Source of the DNA: Labedella endophytica
GTDB lineage: Bacteria; Actinomycetota; Actinomycetes; Actinomycetales; Microbacteriaceae
Assembly: GCF_003990045.1 (NCBI RefSeq)
Contig: NZ_RZGZ01000001.1
Span: forward strand, 558,001 to 622,000
Direction: 5' to 3'
DNA: 64,000 nucleotides
Shown: one piece after another, positions 19,563 through 27,738 of the stretch
How positions within the stretch are numbered: position 1 is the stretch's first letter
Layout: the number at the start of each line of letters is the position of its first letter
Notes under the pieces: generated by a model
Database searches by the model: none
The model's input: the letters and a program-made list of their open reading frames with translations, nothing else
Told to the model about the DNA's origin: nothing
Made by a program: the position numbers and the translations under genes

Positions 19563-21097
19563 CGGAGGTCCTCCTGATCGGTCGGCATGGCGCCGGCAGA
19601 GGGCGACGGTCGCGGCCCGCGGTGTCGGGCCGCGTTCGCGATCTGCACGAGCTCGACGACGTCGCGACGCACGGCCGGGACGACGAGGGCCGCGAGCGCG
19701 TAGACGACGAGGTCCGCCACGGTCGCGGCGAGGATCTGCACGACGGGACCGGCGGGGGCCACGATGGTCGACGCGGCGAACGCTGCGAGGCCGCCGACGA
19801 GGGCGACGGACGAGAGCCGGATCACACCGAGGACGAGCGGGCGCACGGGGATACGGGTGTACCGGGTGAGCCACCAGATCGCGAGCGGCCAGGAGAGGAC
19901 GGGTTCGAGAGCGTAACCGGCCGCGACCCCGACGACCCCCCACTGCGACCCGATCAGGACGAAGGCGATCTTCATGGAGGCCGTGATGAGCGTGAATCGG
20001 AAGAGGGCTCCGGTGAGAGCGCGGGAGACGAAGACCCAGTAGGCGACGTAGGCGAGGGTCTGGAAGGCGCCGGCGACGATGAGGAATCGGAGGACGGGGG
20101 TGACCTCCGCCCACTTCTCGCCGAGGAAGATCGCGACGACCGGCTCGGCGGCACCCGCGACGAGGCCGAGTCCGGCGACGAGCGTGTAGCCGAGCACGAT
20201 CTGTCCGCGGAGGATGTAGGCGTCGAATCGGTCGTACTCGTGCTGCAAGCGTGAGAACAGTGGGATAGCGACGCGCGTGGCGGGGGCGCGGAGCTGATTG
20301 AGCGGATTCATCAGCAGCTGCAGACTCCGGTTGTAGAAACCGAGCTCCCGTGCGCCGAGGCGGAGTCCGATGACCAGCGAGGCCATGTTGTTCGCCGAGT
20401 ACTGCACGAGCTGGGTCGCCACGGTGTTCCACCCGAACCGGTAGAAGCCGGTCATGTCGGTGCCGCGTCTCGGGAGCCTCGGGAGCCACCGGGCCGTCGC
20501 GACACTCAGGATCAGCGTCACGGCGGCGAGCGAGACCATCTGCCAGGCCAGCGCCCAGTACCCGAGGCCGGCGAGGGACAGTACGATCGCGACGACGAGG
20601 GCGGCGACGGCCGCGACGGTATCGATCACGGTGAGGGACCAGAACCGCAGGTCGCGGTTGAGCGAGGCGCGGTGCTGCGTCGCGAGCCCGTTGAACACGA
20701 AGGTGATGCCCATGAACTGGGTCAGGGGGATGAGCTCCGGCCGCCCGTACAGGGCGCCGACGCCGTAGGCGACGCCGACGATGACGACCCCGAGCGCCAG
20801 ACCGATGCCCGAGTTCACCCAGAACAGGACGTCGCGCTGTCGCGTGCTCAACGTGGGGGCCTGGACGGCGGCGTTCGAGAGGCCGAAGTCCCGGAAGACC
20901 TCGGACACGCCGACGACGACCATGACCATGGCGAAGAGGCCGTAATCGGTCGCGCCGAGCAAGCGGGCGAGGATCGAGAGTCCGCCGATCTGGACGGCGA
21001 TACGGATGAGCTGCCCGATGAAGGTGACGGCCGCTCCGCGCGCGGCGCGACGGCCGAATTCGCCGGCTGCAGGCGCTGCGGCTGTTCGTGCGCTCAT
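19559..21097 (-). CDS. Wzx-type polysaccharide flippase
   Basis: A 512-residue polytopic membrane protein of the MOP/polysaccharide transport family (12-14 hydrophobic segments). It starts GAAVTFIGQLIRIAVQIGG, followed by LARLLGATDYGLFAMVMVVVG and DFGLSNAAVQ, the usual N-terminal signature of Wzx/lipopolysaccharide flippases. It would move the undecaprenyl-linked repeat unit across the membrane. It is co-transcribed with the downstream GT2. ATG 21097 is chosen as the first start before the membrane region. A 171-bp divergent intergenic region (21098-21268) separates it from the next GT2. Confidence 0.9.
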   Translation of the reverse strand: MSARTAAAPAAGEFGRRAARGAAVTFIGQLIRIAVQIGGLSILARLLGATDYGLFAMVMVVVGVSEVFRDFGLSNAAVQAPTLSTRQRDVLFWVNSGIGLALGVVIVGVAYGVGALYGRPELIPLTQFMGITFVFNGLATQHRASLNRDLRFWSLTVIDTVAAVAALVVAIVLSLAGLGYWALAWQMVSLAAVTLILSVATARWLPRLPRRGTDMTGFYRFGWNTVATQLVQYSANNMASLVIGLRLGARELGFYNRSLQLLMNPLNQLRAPATRVAIPLFSRLQHEYDRFDAYILRGQIVLGYTLVAGLGLVAGAAEPVVAIFLGEKWAEVTPVLRFLIVAGAFQTLAYVAYWVFVSRALTGALFRFTLITASMKIAFVLIGSQWGVVGVAAGYALEPVLSWPLAIWWLTRYTRIPVRPLVLGVIRLSSVALVGGLAAFAASTIVAPAGPVVQILAATVADLVVYALAALVVPAVRRDVVELVQIANAARHRGPRPSPSAGAMPTDQEDLR

Positions 21098-21268
21098 CGC
21101 GTCGCTTCCTCTCGCGTGTTTGTGGCGTGGTCTGGGGTGATGCGGCCAGGGGGGTGATGAGCGACCCGTGGATGATCGCGCAGGGGGGAGTCGTCCGACA
21201 GAATAAAGTGAGGTCCGACACGCACCCCCCACCCGATCCGTGCGTGCGACCCGGAAGAAGGAGCTCCG

Positions 21269-22297
21269 ATGAGCGCTGGAACATCGCCCCGCCCCGACCA
21301 GGGGAGACCACGGCGTGCTCCTCTCAGCGAGTCCAGCGTCACCATCGCCGTGCTCACCTTCAAGCGACCGGAGGACATCGCCGAGACTCTCCCGCTGCTG
21401 GCCGACCAGGCCGAGTCCGTCATCGCGCGGGTGGGGCGGGCGTCCGTGCTGGTCGTCGACAACGACCCGGCGGAGAGCGCTCGGACTCTCGTGGAGGCGT
21501 ACGCCGCGGAGCGGGCGGAGATCCCGATCCGGTACCACGCCGAACCCGTCTCGGGCATCACGGCGGGACGCAACCGTGCATTGACCGAGGCGGCGGGGGA
21601 CGACATCCTCGTCTTCATCGACGATGACGAACGCCCGACGGATGCCTGGCTCTCGTTGCTCCTCGACACGTTCGAGCAATCCGACGCCGTCGCGGTGGTG
21701 GGTCCCGTCATCTCGCGCTTCGACGTCGAGCCGGACTCCTGGGTCGCGGCCGGCGAGTTCTTCTCGCGCCGGCGGCTGCCCACCGGGTCGGCCGTGACGG
21801 TCGCAGCGACGAACAATCTGCTCCTCGACCTGCGCGTCGTCCGTTCGATCGGGCTCGAATTCGACCCGGCGTTCGGCATCACGGGTGGGGGGGACACGAT
21901 GTTCTCCCGCACGCTCGCCGATCGCGGCGGACGGTTGCTGTGGTGCGACGAGGCGATCGTGTGGGACGTCGTCCCGGCGTCGCGCGTGACACGCGACTGG
22001 GTGGTGCGGCGGGCGTTCCGCAGCGGGAACAGCTGGACGCTCACGTCCGTCGCGCTCGCCGGGGGAGCGGCTGCCGCCTGGAAGGCCAGGGCATCCTGCT
22101 TCGTCAAGGGCGTCGTCCGTGTGGTCGGCGGGGCCGTCCGAGCGGCGCTCGGCGTGCTGACGCGATCGACGCGGCACCGCGCGAAGGGCGTCCGCACGAT
22201 GGCTCGCGGCGCCGGCATGGTCTCGGGGCTCGTCGGATACTCGTACAAGGAGTACCGGCGCGCGGCCCCGCGGTCATCGTCCACGACGCCGGCCTGA
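21269..22297 (+). CDS. Family 2 glycosyltransferase
   Basis: A 342-residue GT-A fold transferase. Seen: VTIAVLTFKRPEDIAETLP near residue 24, VVDNDPAESART, GITAGRNRAL, the DxD metal site FIDDDERPTDAW, and GGGDTMFSRTLADRGGRLLWCDEA. It is the only glycosyltransferase here on the plus strand. RBS AAGGAG lies six bases before ATG 21269. Its 3' end overlaps the convergent GT4 gene by 24 bp. The C-terminal 90 residues form amphipathic/hydrophobic helices that may hold it at the membrane. Donor and acceptor unknown. Confidence 0.88.
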   Translation: MSAGTSPRPDQGRPRRAPLSESSVTIAVLTFKRPEDIAETLPLLADQAESVIARVGRASVLVVDNDPAESARTLVEAYAAERAEIPIRYHAEPVSGITAGRNRALTEAAGDDILVFIDDDERPTDAWLSLLLDTFEQSDAVAVVGPVISRFDVEPDSWVAAGEFFSRRRLPTGSAVTVAATNNLLLDLRVVRSIGLEFDPAFGITGGGDTMFSRTLADRGGRLLWCDEAIVWDVVPASRVTRDWVVRRAFRSGNSWTLTSVALAGGAAAAWKARASCFVKGVVRVVGGAVRAALGVLTRSTRHRAKGVRTMARGAGMVSGLVGYSYKEYRRAAPRSSSTTPA

Positions 22298-23326
22298 ACG
22301 GAGGCGGGCCGAGCGGCGGCTGAGGGCCGCCCCGTACGCGTCGAGATGAGCGCGTCCGGCGCGATCCCAGTCCCGTGCGGACAGGTCGGGACGCGCGGGC
22401 CGGTCCGCTCCTCGGACGGTCTCGAGTGCGGCGGTCAGATCGTCCGGCCCCAGATCGCCCTCGTACTGGACGACCCATCCGTGGCCGACCTCCTCGGCGA
22501 GGCGCTGATTGACGCCGTTCGCCGGGACGAGAACGGGGCGGTCGACCGAGAGGGCCGCGAGCGCGCCCCCCGAGTTGTGCATCTCTCGGTAGGGCAGCAC
22601 CACGATCTCGCCCTGCCTGGCGACGTCGACGAGTTCGGCCTCGGAGAGGAACTCGAGGCTCAACTCCACCCGGTCGTCCGCCGCGGCCAGCGCCGTGAGC
22701 TCCTCCGCGAGTTCGTCGGCCCGCGCCTTGCCGGCGACGCGCAGCGAGAACGCACCGGGGAGTGCCCTGAAGGCCCGCAGGAGTGAATCGACCCCCTTGT
22801 AGCGGCGGATGAGGCCGAAGTAGCTGAAGCGGCCACCGACCGACTCCCGCTGGGGGAATCGCGCGAACCAGTCGCGGTAGTGGCCGTGCAGGATGAGCGA
22901 CGTGGGCGTTCCGAGCGGCACGACGGACGCCTCCGTGTGCACCGTCGAGTCGTTGAGGACGATCGCGTGCGACGTCGCCCTCTCCAGGGCGCCGAGAAGT
23001 ACGTTCTGGGTGCGGCTGAGTCCGTCCGGGCGGTGGAGGTTGTGGACCGTCCGGACGATCGGTGTCCGGGTGAGCTGCAGGCGCGCGAGCAGAGCGGCTG
23101 TGAGGAGCTGTCGCGCGGCCGTCTTGAGCGGGGAGTGCCCCGTGACGAGGATCTCGGGCCAGTGGACGTGGAACACGTCGTAGCGGCCGACGATCGCGCG
23201 CCGCCAGGAGAAGGTCCGCACACCGAGACCGGGGGTCACCGCGAGCTGTTCCCGCAACATGACGATGTACGGGTTCGTCGTCGGACGGGGGTCGGGGAAG
23301 GACTGCTGGACGATGAGGGTCTTCAC
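22274..23326 (-). CDS. Family 4-like glycosyltransferase (GT-B fold)
   Basis: A 350-residue GT-B transferase. N-terminal half: YDVFHVHWPEILVTGHSPLK and VRTVHNLHRPDG, with LLGALERATSHAIVLND. C-terminal half: GRFSYFGLIRRYKGVDSLL, LRVAGKAR, and VVLPYREMHNSGGALAALS, the donor-phosphate EX7E-like region (here with RE and no second E). It overlaps the Wzy-like gene by 4 nt (ATGA), so the two are coexpressed. It likely adds one sugar to the lipid-linked repeat. The conventional second Glu of EX7E is replaced, a feature of this subgroup. Confidence 0.85.
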   Translation of the reverse strand: MKTLIVQQSFPDPRPTTNPYIVMLREQLAVTPGLGVRTFSWRRAIVGRYDVFHVHWPEILVTGHSPLKTAARQLLTAALLARLQLTRTPIVRTVHNLHRPDGLSRTQNVLLGALERATSHAIVLNDSTVHTEASVVPLGTPTSLILHGHYRDWFARFPQRESVGGRFSYFGLIRRYKGVDSLLRAFRALPGAFSLRVAGKARADELAEELTALAAADDRVELSLEFLSEAELVDVARQGEIVVLPYREMHNSGGALAALSVDRPVLVPANGVNQRLAEEVGHGWVVQYEGDLGPDDLTAALETVRGADRPARPDLSARDWDRAGRAHLDAYGAALSRRSARLRSGRRRGR

Positions 23327-24681
23327 GCCGATGCCTTCCGCGCCCGCTGTCGGATCGTCTGCGCCTGCGCACCCGTATCGCTCCCGTGTGCGTGCGGAGC
23401 GCCGAGTGGTGCTGGATGGCGTGGCTGCGCGATGTCCTCGCGCGCCACGAGTCCGACGGCGAGGAAGAGGATCATCGACGGCAGCGAGGAGTGGATCGGG
23501 CTGAACAGCAGATCCCAGAGGAGGATGACGGAGAGGAAGAGGAACGCGGCCGACCCGCTGCGGTGAGCGAGGCGGTGGCTGAGTGCGAGGAATACCAGGA
23601 CCACGATGGAGATGGCGAGTGCGGCCCCGGGCAACCCGAACTGGATCCAGAGATTGCCGATGATCGAATGGACCTCGTACCCGGAACCGAACATGTAATT
23701 CTCGACGTATCCGTTGTTGGGCTGGTAGCCGAGCGCGCTCATCCCGGTCTTCGCCACGAGGATGTCGCTGAAGTTCGCGAGGACGCCCTGGCCGTATCCG
23801 AGGGGCTGATGGGTGAGGAGGGCCACGGAGGCGCCGGCTTCCGGGCGCCCCCCGAGCAGGAGCGTGCCGGAGGTCTCGATCTGCATCTCGCTGCGTTCCT
23901 GGGTGTGTTCGCCGAGGTAGCCGCCGAGGATCGCGGCCTGGACGACGGAGTACACGATCGAGCCGAGGACGCCGAAGCCGATGAGCGTCCGCGCGGTGGA
24001 GGCGCGTCGTCCGCGTGATGTCGGACGCATCTGCCAGAGCACGAGCATTGCGACCATGATGAGGATCGCGCTGCCGGAGCGGACATCGCCCAGGAGCGGC
24101 ACGAGGCTGATCGCGGCGGTCGCGACGAGCCCGACCACGGGGCTACCTGTCTTCCACGCCAGTGCGAGGACCAGGGTCGTGACGGGGAAGCTGAACCCCA
24201 TGCGCCACGGGTCCTCGCTCGAGAGCGCGCCGTCCATGATCAGATGGACGATCGCGGCGGCCGCGAACAGGATCGCGACGAGGGGAGCGCCGATCACACG
24301 GCGCGACCACAGCAGACCGCCGACGAGCAGGGCGATCCCGAGGACCTCCGCGCTGTTCGCGACGAACGCTGCGAGGTAGAAATCGTGGTCCACTCGGGCG
24401 AACTCCGTCAGAACGGCGCCCGAGACGACGCTCAGGACACTGAGTCCGGCGACGAGACGATAGCCCCGGAAACCGATGGCCGCAGAGGCCCAGACAGGGA
24501 GAAGGAGCAGGGCGACGACGTGACCGGCCTGGATCTGGTTCCAGAGGTTGTACTGCAGGCCGAAGACGAGCGGGAGGAAGACCGCGAGCCATACCTCGAT
24601 GGTGCCGCGAGTCGTGGAACGCGAATCGCCGTCGGCCCGGGACTGCGGGCGCGGCGGCGACGGTCGCGTGATCGTGTGCAC
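23323..24681 (-). CDS. Wzy-like O-antigen polymerase/ligase membrane protein
   Basis: About 452 residues with ten to twelve hydrophobic segments and one large outside loop (residues about 250-330, including LTHQPLGYGQGVLANFSDIL and NNGYVENYMFGSGYEVHS), the layout of Wzy/O-antigen polymerases. It would join repeat units on the outer face of the membrane. Start: GTG 24681 is preferred because a strong hairpin (24704-24731), the likely terminator of the beta-helix gene, lies just upstream. The reading frame also stays open to a TTG at 24732. Sequence conservation in this family is poor, so the call rests on topology and neighbours. Confidence 0.8.
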   Translation of the reverse strand: MHTITRPSPPRPQSRADGDSRSTTRGTIEVWLAVFLPLVFGLQYNLWNQIQAGHVVALLLLPVWASAAIGFRGYRLVAGLSVLSVVSGAVLTEFARVDHDFYLAAFVANSAEVLGIALLVGGLLWSRRVIGAPLVAILFAAAAIVHLIMDGALSSEDPWRMGFSFPVTTLVLALAWKTGSPVVGLVATAAISLVPLLGDVRSGSAILIMVAMLVLWQMRPTSRGRRASTARTLIGFGVLGSIVYSVVQAAILGGYLGEHTQERSEMQIETSGTLLLGGRPEAGASVALLTHQPLGYGQGVLANFSDILVAKTGMSALGYQPNNGYVENYMFGSGYEVHSIIGNLWIQFGLPGAALAISIVVLVFLALSHRLAHRSGSAAFLFLSVILLWDLLFSPIHSSLPSMILFLAVGLVAREDIAQPRHPAPLGAPHAHGSDTGAQAQTIRQRARKASA

Positions 24682-24703
24682 GTGGATCCCCCGGACTGCC
24701 CGA

Positions 24704-24731
24704 TGACGGCGCCTCGAGCGAGGCGCCGTCA
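24704..24731. terminator. Terminator hairpin after the beta-helix gene
   Basis: Inverted repeat TGACGGCGCCTC (24704-24715) / GAGGCGCCGTCA (24720-24731), perfect 12-bp stem with a 4-nt loop. On the minus strand it follows the beta-helix stop by about 40 bp and precedes the Wzy-like start, so it separates the two transcripts. Confidence 0.65.
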
Positions 24732-24771
24732 ATCAGACTAGTCGAGGTGACGAATGCTCACATTCCCCTGT

Positions 24772-27471
24772 TCACGGGGTAGGTGAGGCTCCGACCGACG
24801 GGAGGCCCAGAGCCCCGAGCAGGCCGGACAGCTTGCCCGGAAGCGGGACCGAGATGCCCGAAGCGAGGTTCTTCGCGGCCTGCGTGAGAGCGAAGGAGCC
24901 TGTCACCGCGTCCGCGCCCTGCAGGAACTTCGAGCGCTTCTCCTGTCCAGTACCCGCGGTGAACTCGGTGAGACTCCGGTAGTAGCTGAGTCCGTTCGCG
25001 CCATCGGCCCACCGTGCCACGGTGTACCGGCCCGGGGTCGTGTTCTGGTAGAGATTGCCGTTCGTCGTGATCCGCATCTGTTCGGCCGTGAGCTTCTTCT
25101 TCTGGTCGACGACGTGGAAGAGGCCACCGTCGGTCGAGCCGCCGAGGATGTTGTTCGAGACCGTGATGTCCTGCGTCAGCCAGGGGACCGTCATGTCGGG
25201 CTGCTTCTGCCGCGAGTCGTGTCCAGCGTCGGAGGCATTCGTCTGTCGACGTGGGTCCTGGACGATCGTCACGGGCGCGCCTCCGTTGTCCACGATGCTG
25301 TTGTTCCACACCTGGACGTCTCCCGTGTTCTGGATGCTGAGACCGAGTCGGGCGTTGTCGTGGATGCGGTTGTCCGCGACGACGAGCTTCGCGGACAGCT
25401 CGAGCGACAACCCCGTGGAACTTCCCGAGATGTCGTTGCCGGTGATGGTGACGTTGTAGACCGACTCGTCGAACCACAGTCCCGTCGTGCGGTTGGCGGC
25501 GAATTCGTTATCGGTGACCGCCACGCCTCGCGAACGCGTGACCTTGAAGCCTCCCGAGCCGGGCAACTCCTTGAACCGCTGCACGTTGTTGTTCACGAGG
25601 AGCGAACCGTCGAGGGTGAAGTCGTCGGAGTACACGCTGCCTCCCCCGGATCGGCCGTTGTCGGCCAGCGTGAGGGCGCGGTAGACGGTGCCCGAGCCCC
25701 GCGACGCGTAGATGCCGGAGGCGGCGTTCCCGCGGGAGACGACGTTCTCGATGAGCACGTCGTCGGCCTGCGTGTAGAGGGCCGACTTCTGCCAGACCGA
25801 GGTCGCGTACCGTTGAACGCCGATACCGCGGACCACGGTGCCGTCGCCGCTCACCGTGATGCCGACCTGGAGCGTGCTCACGCGGACATCGCGGCCCGCC
25901 GGGTTCGTGCCGAGGACGAGCTGGTCGGCCCGGCGGTCGACGTAGAAGGTCCCGTCCTTCACCGCCCCACGGGAGCCGACCTCCGTGAGCGTCGCGCCGT
26001 CGACCCAGACCTGGTCGGGGTGCGCCGCGAGCGGGAATGCCGGGTCGATGAACTTGATGGACTCGTCCGTGTTGTCCGGTGCGCCCTTCGTGAAGGTGGG
26101 GCTCGTGTCGAAGTCGTAGTCGTAGCCGTCGAGCACCCAGCCGGTGGAGGCCTTCTTCCAGGAGTTGACCTTCTCGGCTCCGTCGAACCAGACGGCCTCG
26201 CCCGGGTAGGACTGGATGGTGAGTCGCTTGCCGTTCGGGACCTCCACGGATTCGTGGTACGTGCCCGCCCGGAGCACGAGGGTGGCTCCGTTCGGCGCTG
26301 CGGCGATCGCGCGATTCACCGAGGAGTAGGGCGATCCCTTCGATCCGTTGCCCGTCGACGTCGCGGACGACGAGACGAACACCGCGCCGGAGGGGACCGG
26401 GTAGGAGGTGGACCCGACGGTCGCCGATCCGCGATCGCCCGCCGTGCTCGGCGGAACCGGCTTCGTGGGCTCCGGAGTGGTCGGCGTCGGTGCCGGTGTC
26501 GTCGGCTTGGTGGTGGGTGCCGGTGCCGGTGCCGGTGTTGTCGGCTTCGTGGTCGGTGTCGGAGCGGGTGTCGTCGGCTTCGTGGTCGGAGTCGGCGCCG
26601 GTGTCGTCGGCTTCGGCTCCGTGGTCTTCGAGGGCACGAGCTTGACTGCTCGCAGGTCGTCCACCGTGAGCGCGAGGGGGCGGGTGCCGTACGACAGATA
26701 GGTCCAGATGGCGACACCGCCCGACGCGATCCGCTTGCTGCTCGTGTCGGTGGCGATCTTCTGCCACGTCGGTGCGCTCCTGCCGGCCACGTAGGCCCGG
26801 GCGTTCACCGTGACCTCGGTGCTCCCGATCACCTCGAGGTCGATGCGGATCGGTGTCTTGGCGGTGACCCCACGAGCGACGACGGTGGAGGCGGCCAGAA
26901 CGGCGACCTTGTTCGATCCGTTGGCGCGGACGATCTGCATCGATGCGTCTCCACTGGGGGTCACCCGGAGCTTCGCGCCGTAGTAGGTCCCCCCGGTCGC
27001 TCGCGCTTGGAGGGTCGTGTAGTAACCACCGCCCGACGTCGGCGCGACCGGCGCCGTGACGGTGATGCCGGTGGAGACGTCCGCCACCTTCCCGTCGACG
27101 CCGACACCGCGACCGGCACCCGACGAGTCGAGGGAGACGTTTCCGACGCCCTTGCCGACGGAGAGTCCGGACGTGCTCGACGACGTGTACGCGCCACCCG
27201 TGTCGGCGGATCCGAACCCGGAGGCGACGCTGCGGCTGAAGGTATCGGTGACCATCGTCTCGCCCTCGACGTAGGCGGCGGCGTCCGCGCCGTCCGGCGT
27301 CGGCACGACGTTGGCGACGACGAGTGCCCCGGCCGCGGCGGCGGCCGCGACGGCCAGGAGGCCTCGGTAGCGGCGATCGGAGGAGCGGCGAGCTCGGCGA
27401 GCGGCAGCACGGGTCGGGGCGATGGGTGGGCCGTCGGTAGGAGCGATGGACGTGCTTCGGCGTTCGGTCAC
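24772..27471 (-). CDS. Secreted right-handed beta-helix protein (polysaccharide-active candidate)
   Basis: An 899-residue secreted protein. Seen: Arg-rich start, hydrophobic signal segment at residues 37-55, cleavage near ADAAA (65); a ~200-residue beta domain (76-280) beginning DTFSRSVASGFGSADTGG, the same type as the two copies in the giant surface protein; a Pro/Thr-rich linker (282-341); then a parallel beta-helix region (about 365-750) with ladders such as VTDNEFAANRTTGLWFDE, ITGNDISGSSTGLSLE and VADNRIHDNARLGLSIQN. Such helices are found in pectate, alginate and tailspike lyases or epimerases. Placed between the polymerase and the BY-kinase genes, it may trim or modify the polymer (inference; no catalytic residues can be assigned). 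Confidence 0.85.
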   Translation of the reverse strand: MTERRSTSIAPTDGPPIAPTRAAARRARRSSDRRYRGLLAVAAAAAAGALVVANVVPTPDGADAAAYVEGETMVTDTFSRSVASGFGSADTGGAYTSSSTSGLSVGKGVGNVSLDSSGAGRGVGVDGKVADVSTGITVTAPVAPTSGGGYYTTLQARATGGTYYGAKLRVTPSGDASMQIVRANGSNKVAVLAASTVVARGVTAKTPIRIDLEVIGSTEVTVNARAYVAGRSAPTWQKIATDTSSKRIASGGVAIWTYLSYGTRPLALTVDDLRAVKLVPSKTTEPKPTTPAPTPTTKPTTPAPTPTTKPTTPAPAPAPTTKPTTPAPTPTTPEPTKPVPPSTAGDRGSATVGSTSYPVPSGAVFVSSSATSTGNGSKGSPYSSVNRAIAAAPNGATLVLRAGTYHESVEVPNGKRLTIQSYPGEAVWFDGAEKVNSWKKASTGWVLDGYDYDFDTSPTFTKGAPDNTDESIKFIDPAFPLAAHPDQVWVDGATLTEVGSRGAVKDGTFYVDRRADQLVLGTNPAGRDVRVSTLQVGITVSGDGTVVRGIGVQRYATSVWQKSALYTQADDVLIENVVSRGNAASGIYASRGSGTVYRALTLADNGRSGGGSVYSDDFTLDGSLLVNNNVQRFKELPGSGGFKVTRSRGVAVTDNEFAANRTTGLWFDESVYNVTITGNDISGSSTGLSLELSAKLVVADNRIHDNARLGLSIQNTGDVQVWNNSIVDNGGAPVTIVQDPRRQTNASDAGHDSRQKQPDMTVPWLTQDITVSNNILGGSTDGGLFHVVDQKKKLTAEQMRITTNGNLYQNTTPGRYTVARWADGANGLSYYRSLTEFTAGTGQEKRSKFLQGADAVTGSFALTQAAKNLASGISVPLPGKLSGLLGALGLPSVGASPTP
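26449..26628 (-). repeat. Pro/Thr minisatellite in the beta-helix gene
   Basis: About 180 bp of degenerate tandem repeat coding for alternating PTTPAP and PTTK units (residues 282-341). It forms a stiff linker between the beta domain and the beta-helix. Such repeats change length easily by slippage. Confidence 0.8.
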
Positions 27472-27666
27472 GAGTCCTCTTCGGAGTACTGACGGCCGAC
27501 CGGGGTCTGGCTGTCGTCAACGGGTGGGGATAGGGAGAGCGCGCGATCACCCCGGGAGTCATGCCCCCCGAACGAGTCACACGGATTGCCGAAAGGCTAG
27601 CAAGTCCTCCGCCTTGCAGCCACCCGAACCCGAGGATCGCTCAGGGCAACGATCTCGCCAGACGAC

Positions 27667-27706
27667 AAAAGACCCCGTCACCCCCTCGATCGGGGGCGAC
27701 GGGGTC
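27667..27706 (-). terminator. Intrinsic terminator of the Wzz/BY-kinase gene
   Basis: Minus-strand hairpin from 27706 to 27671: GACCCCGTC pairs with GACGGGGTC, one mismatch, then CCCCC with GGGGG around a TCGATC loop. It is followed directly by TTTT (27670-27667). This hairpin plus T-run lies 33 bp after the kinase stop. Confidence 0.85.
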
Positions 27707-27738
27707 CGTCTGTCGGAGCTGGTCGCTCTGGGCGTGTC

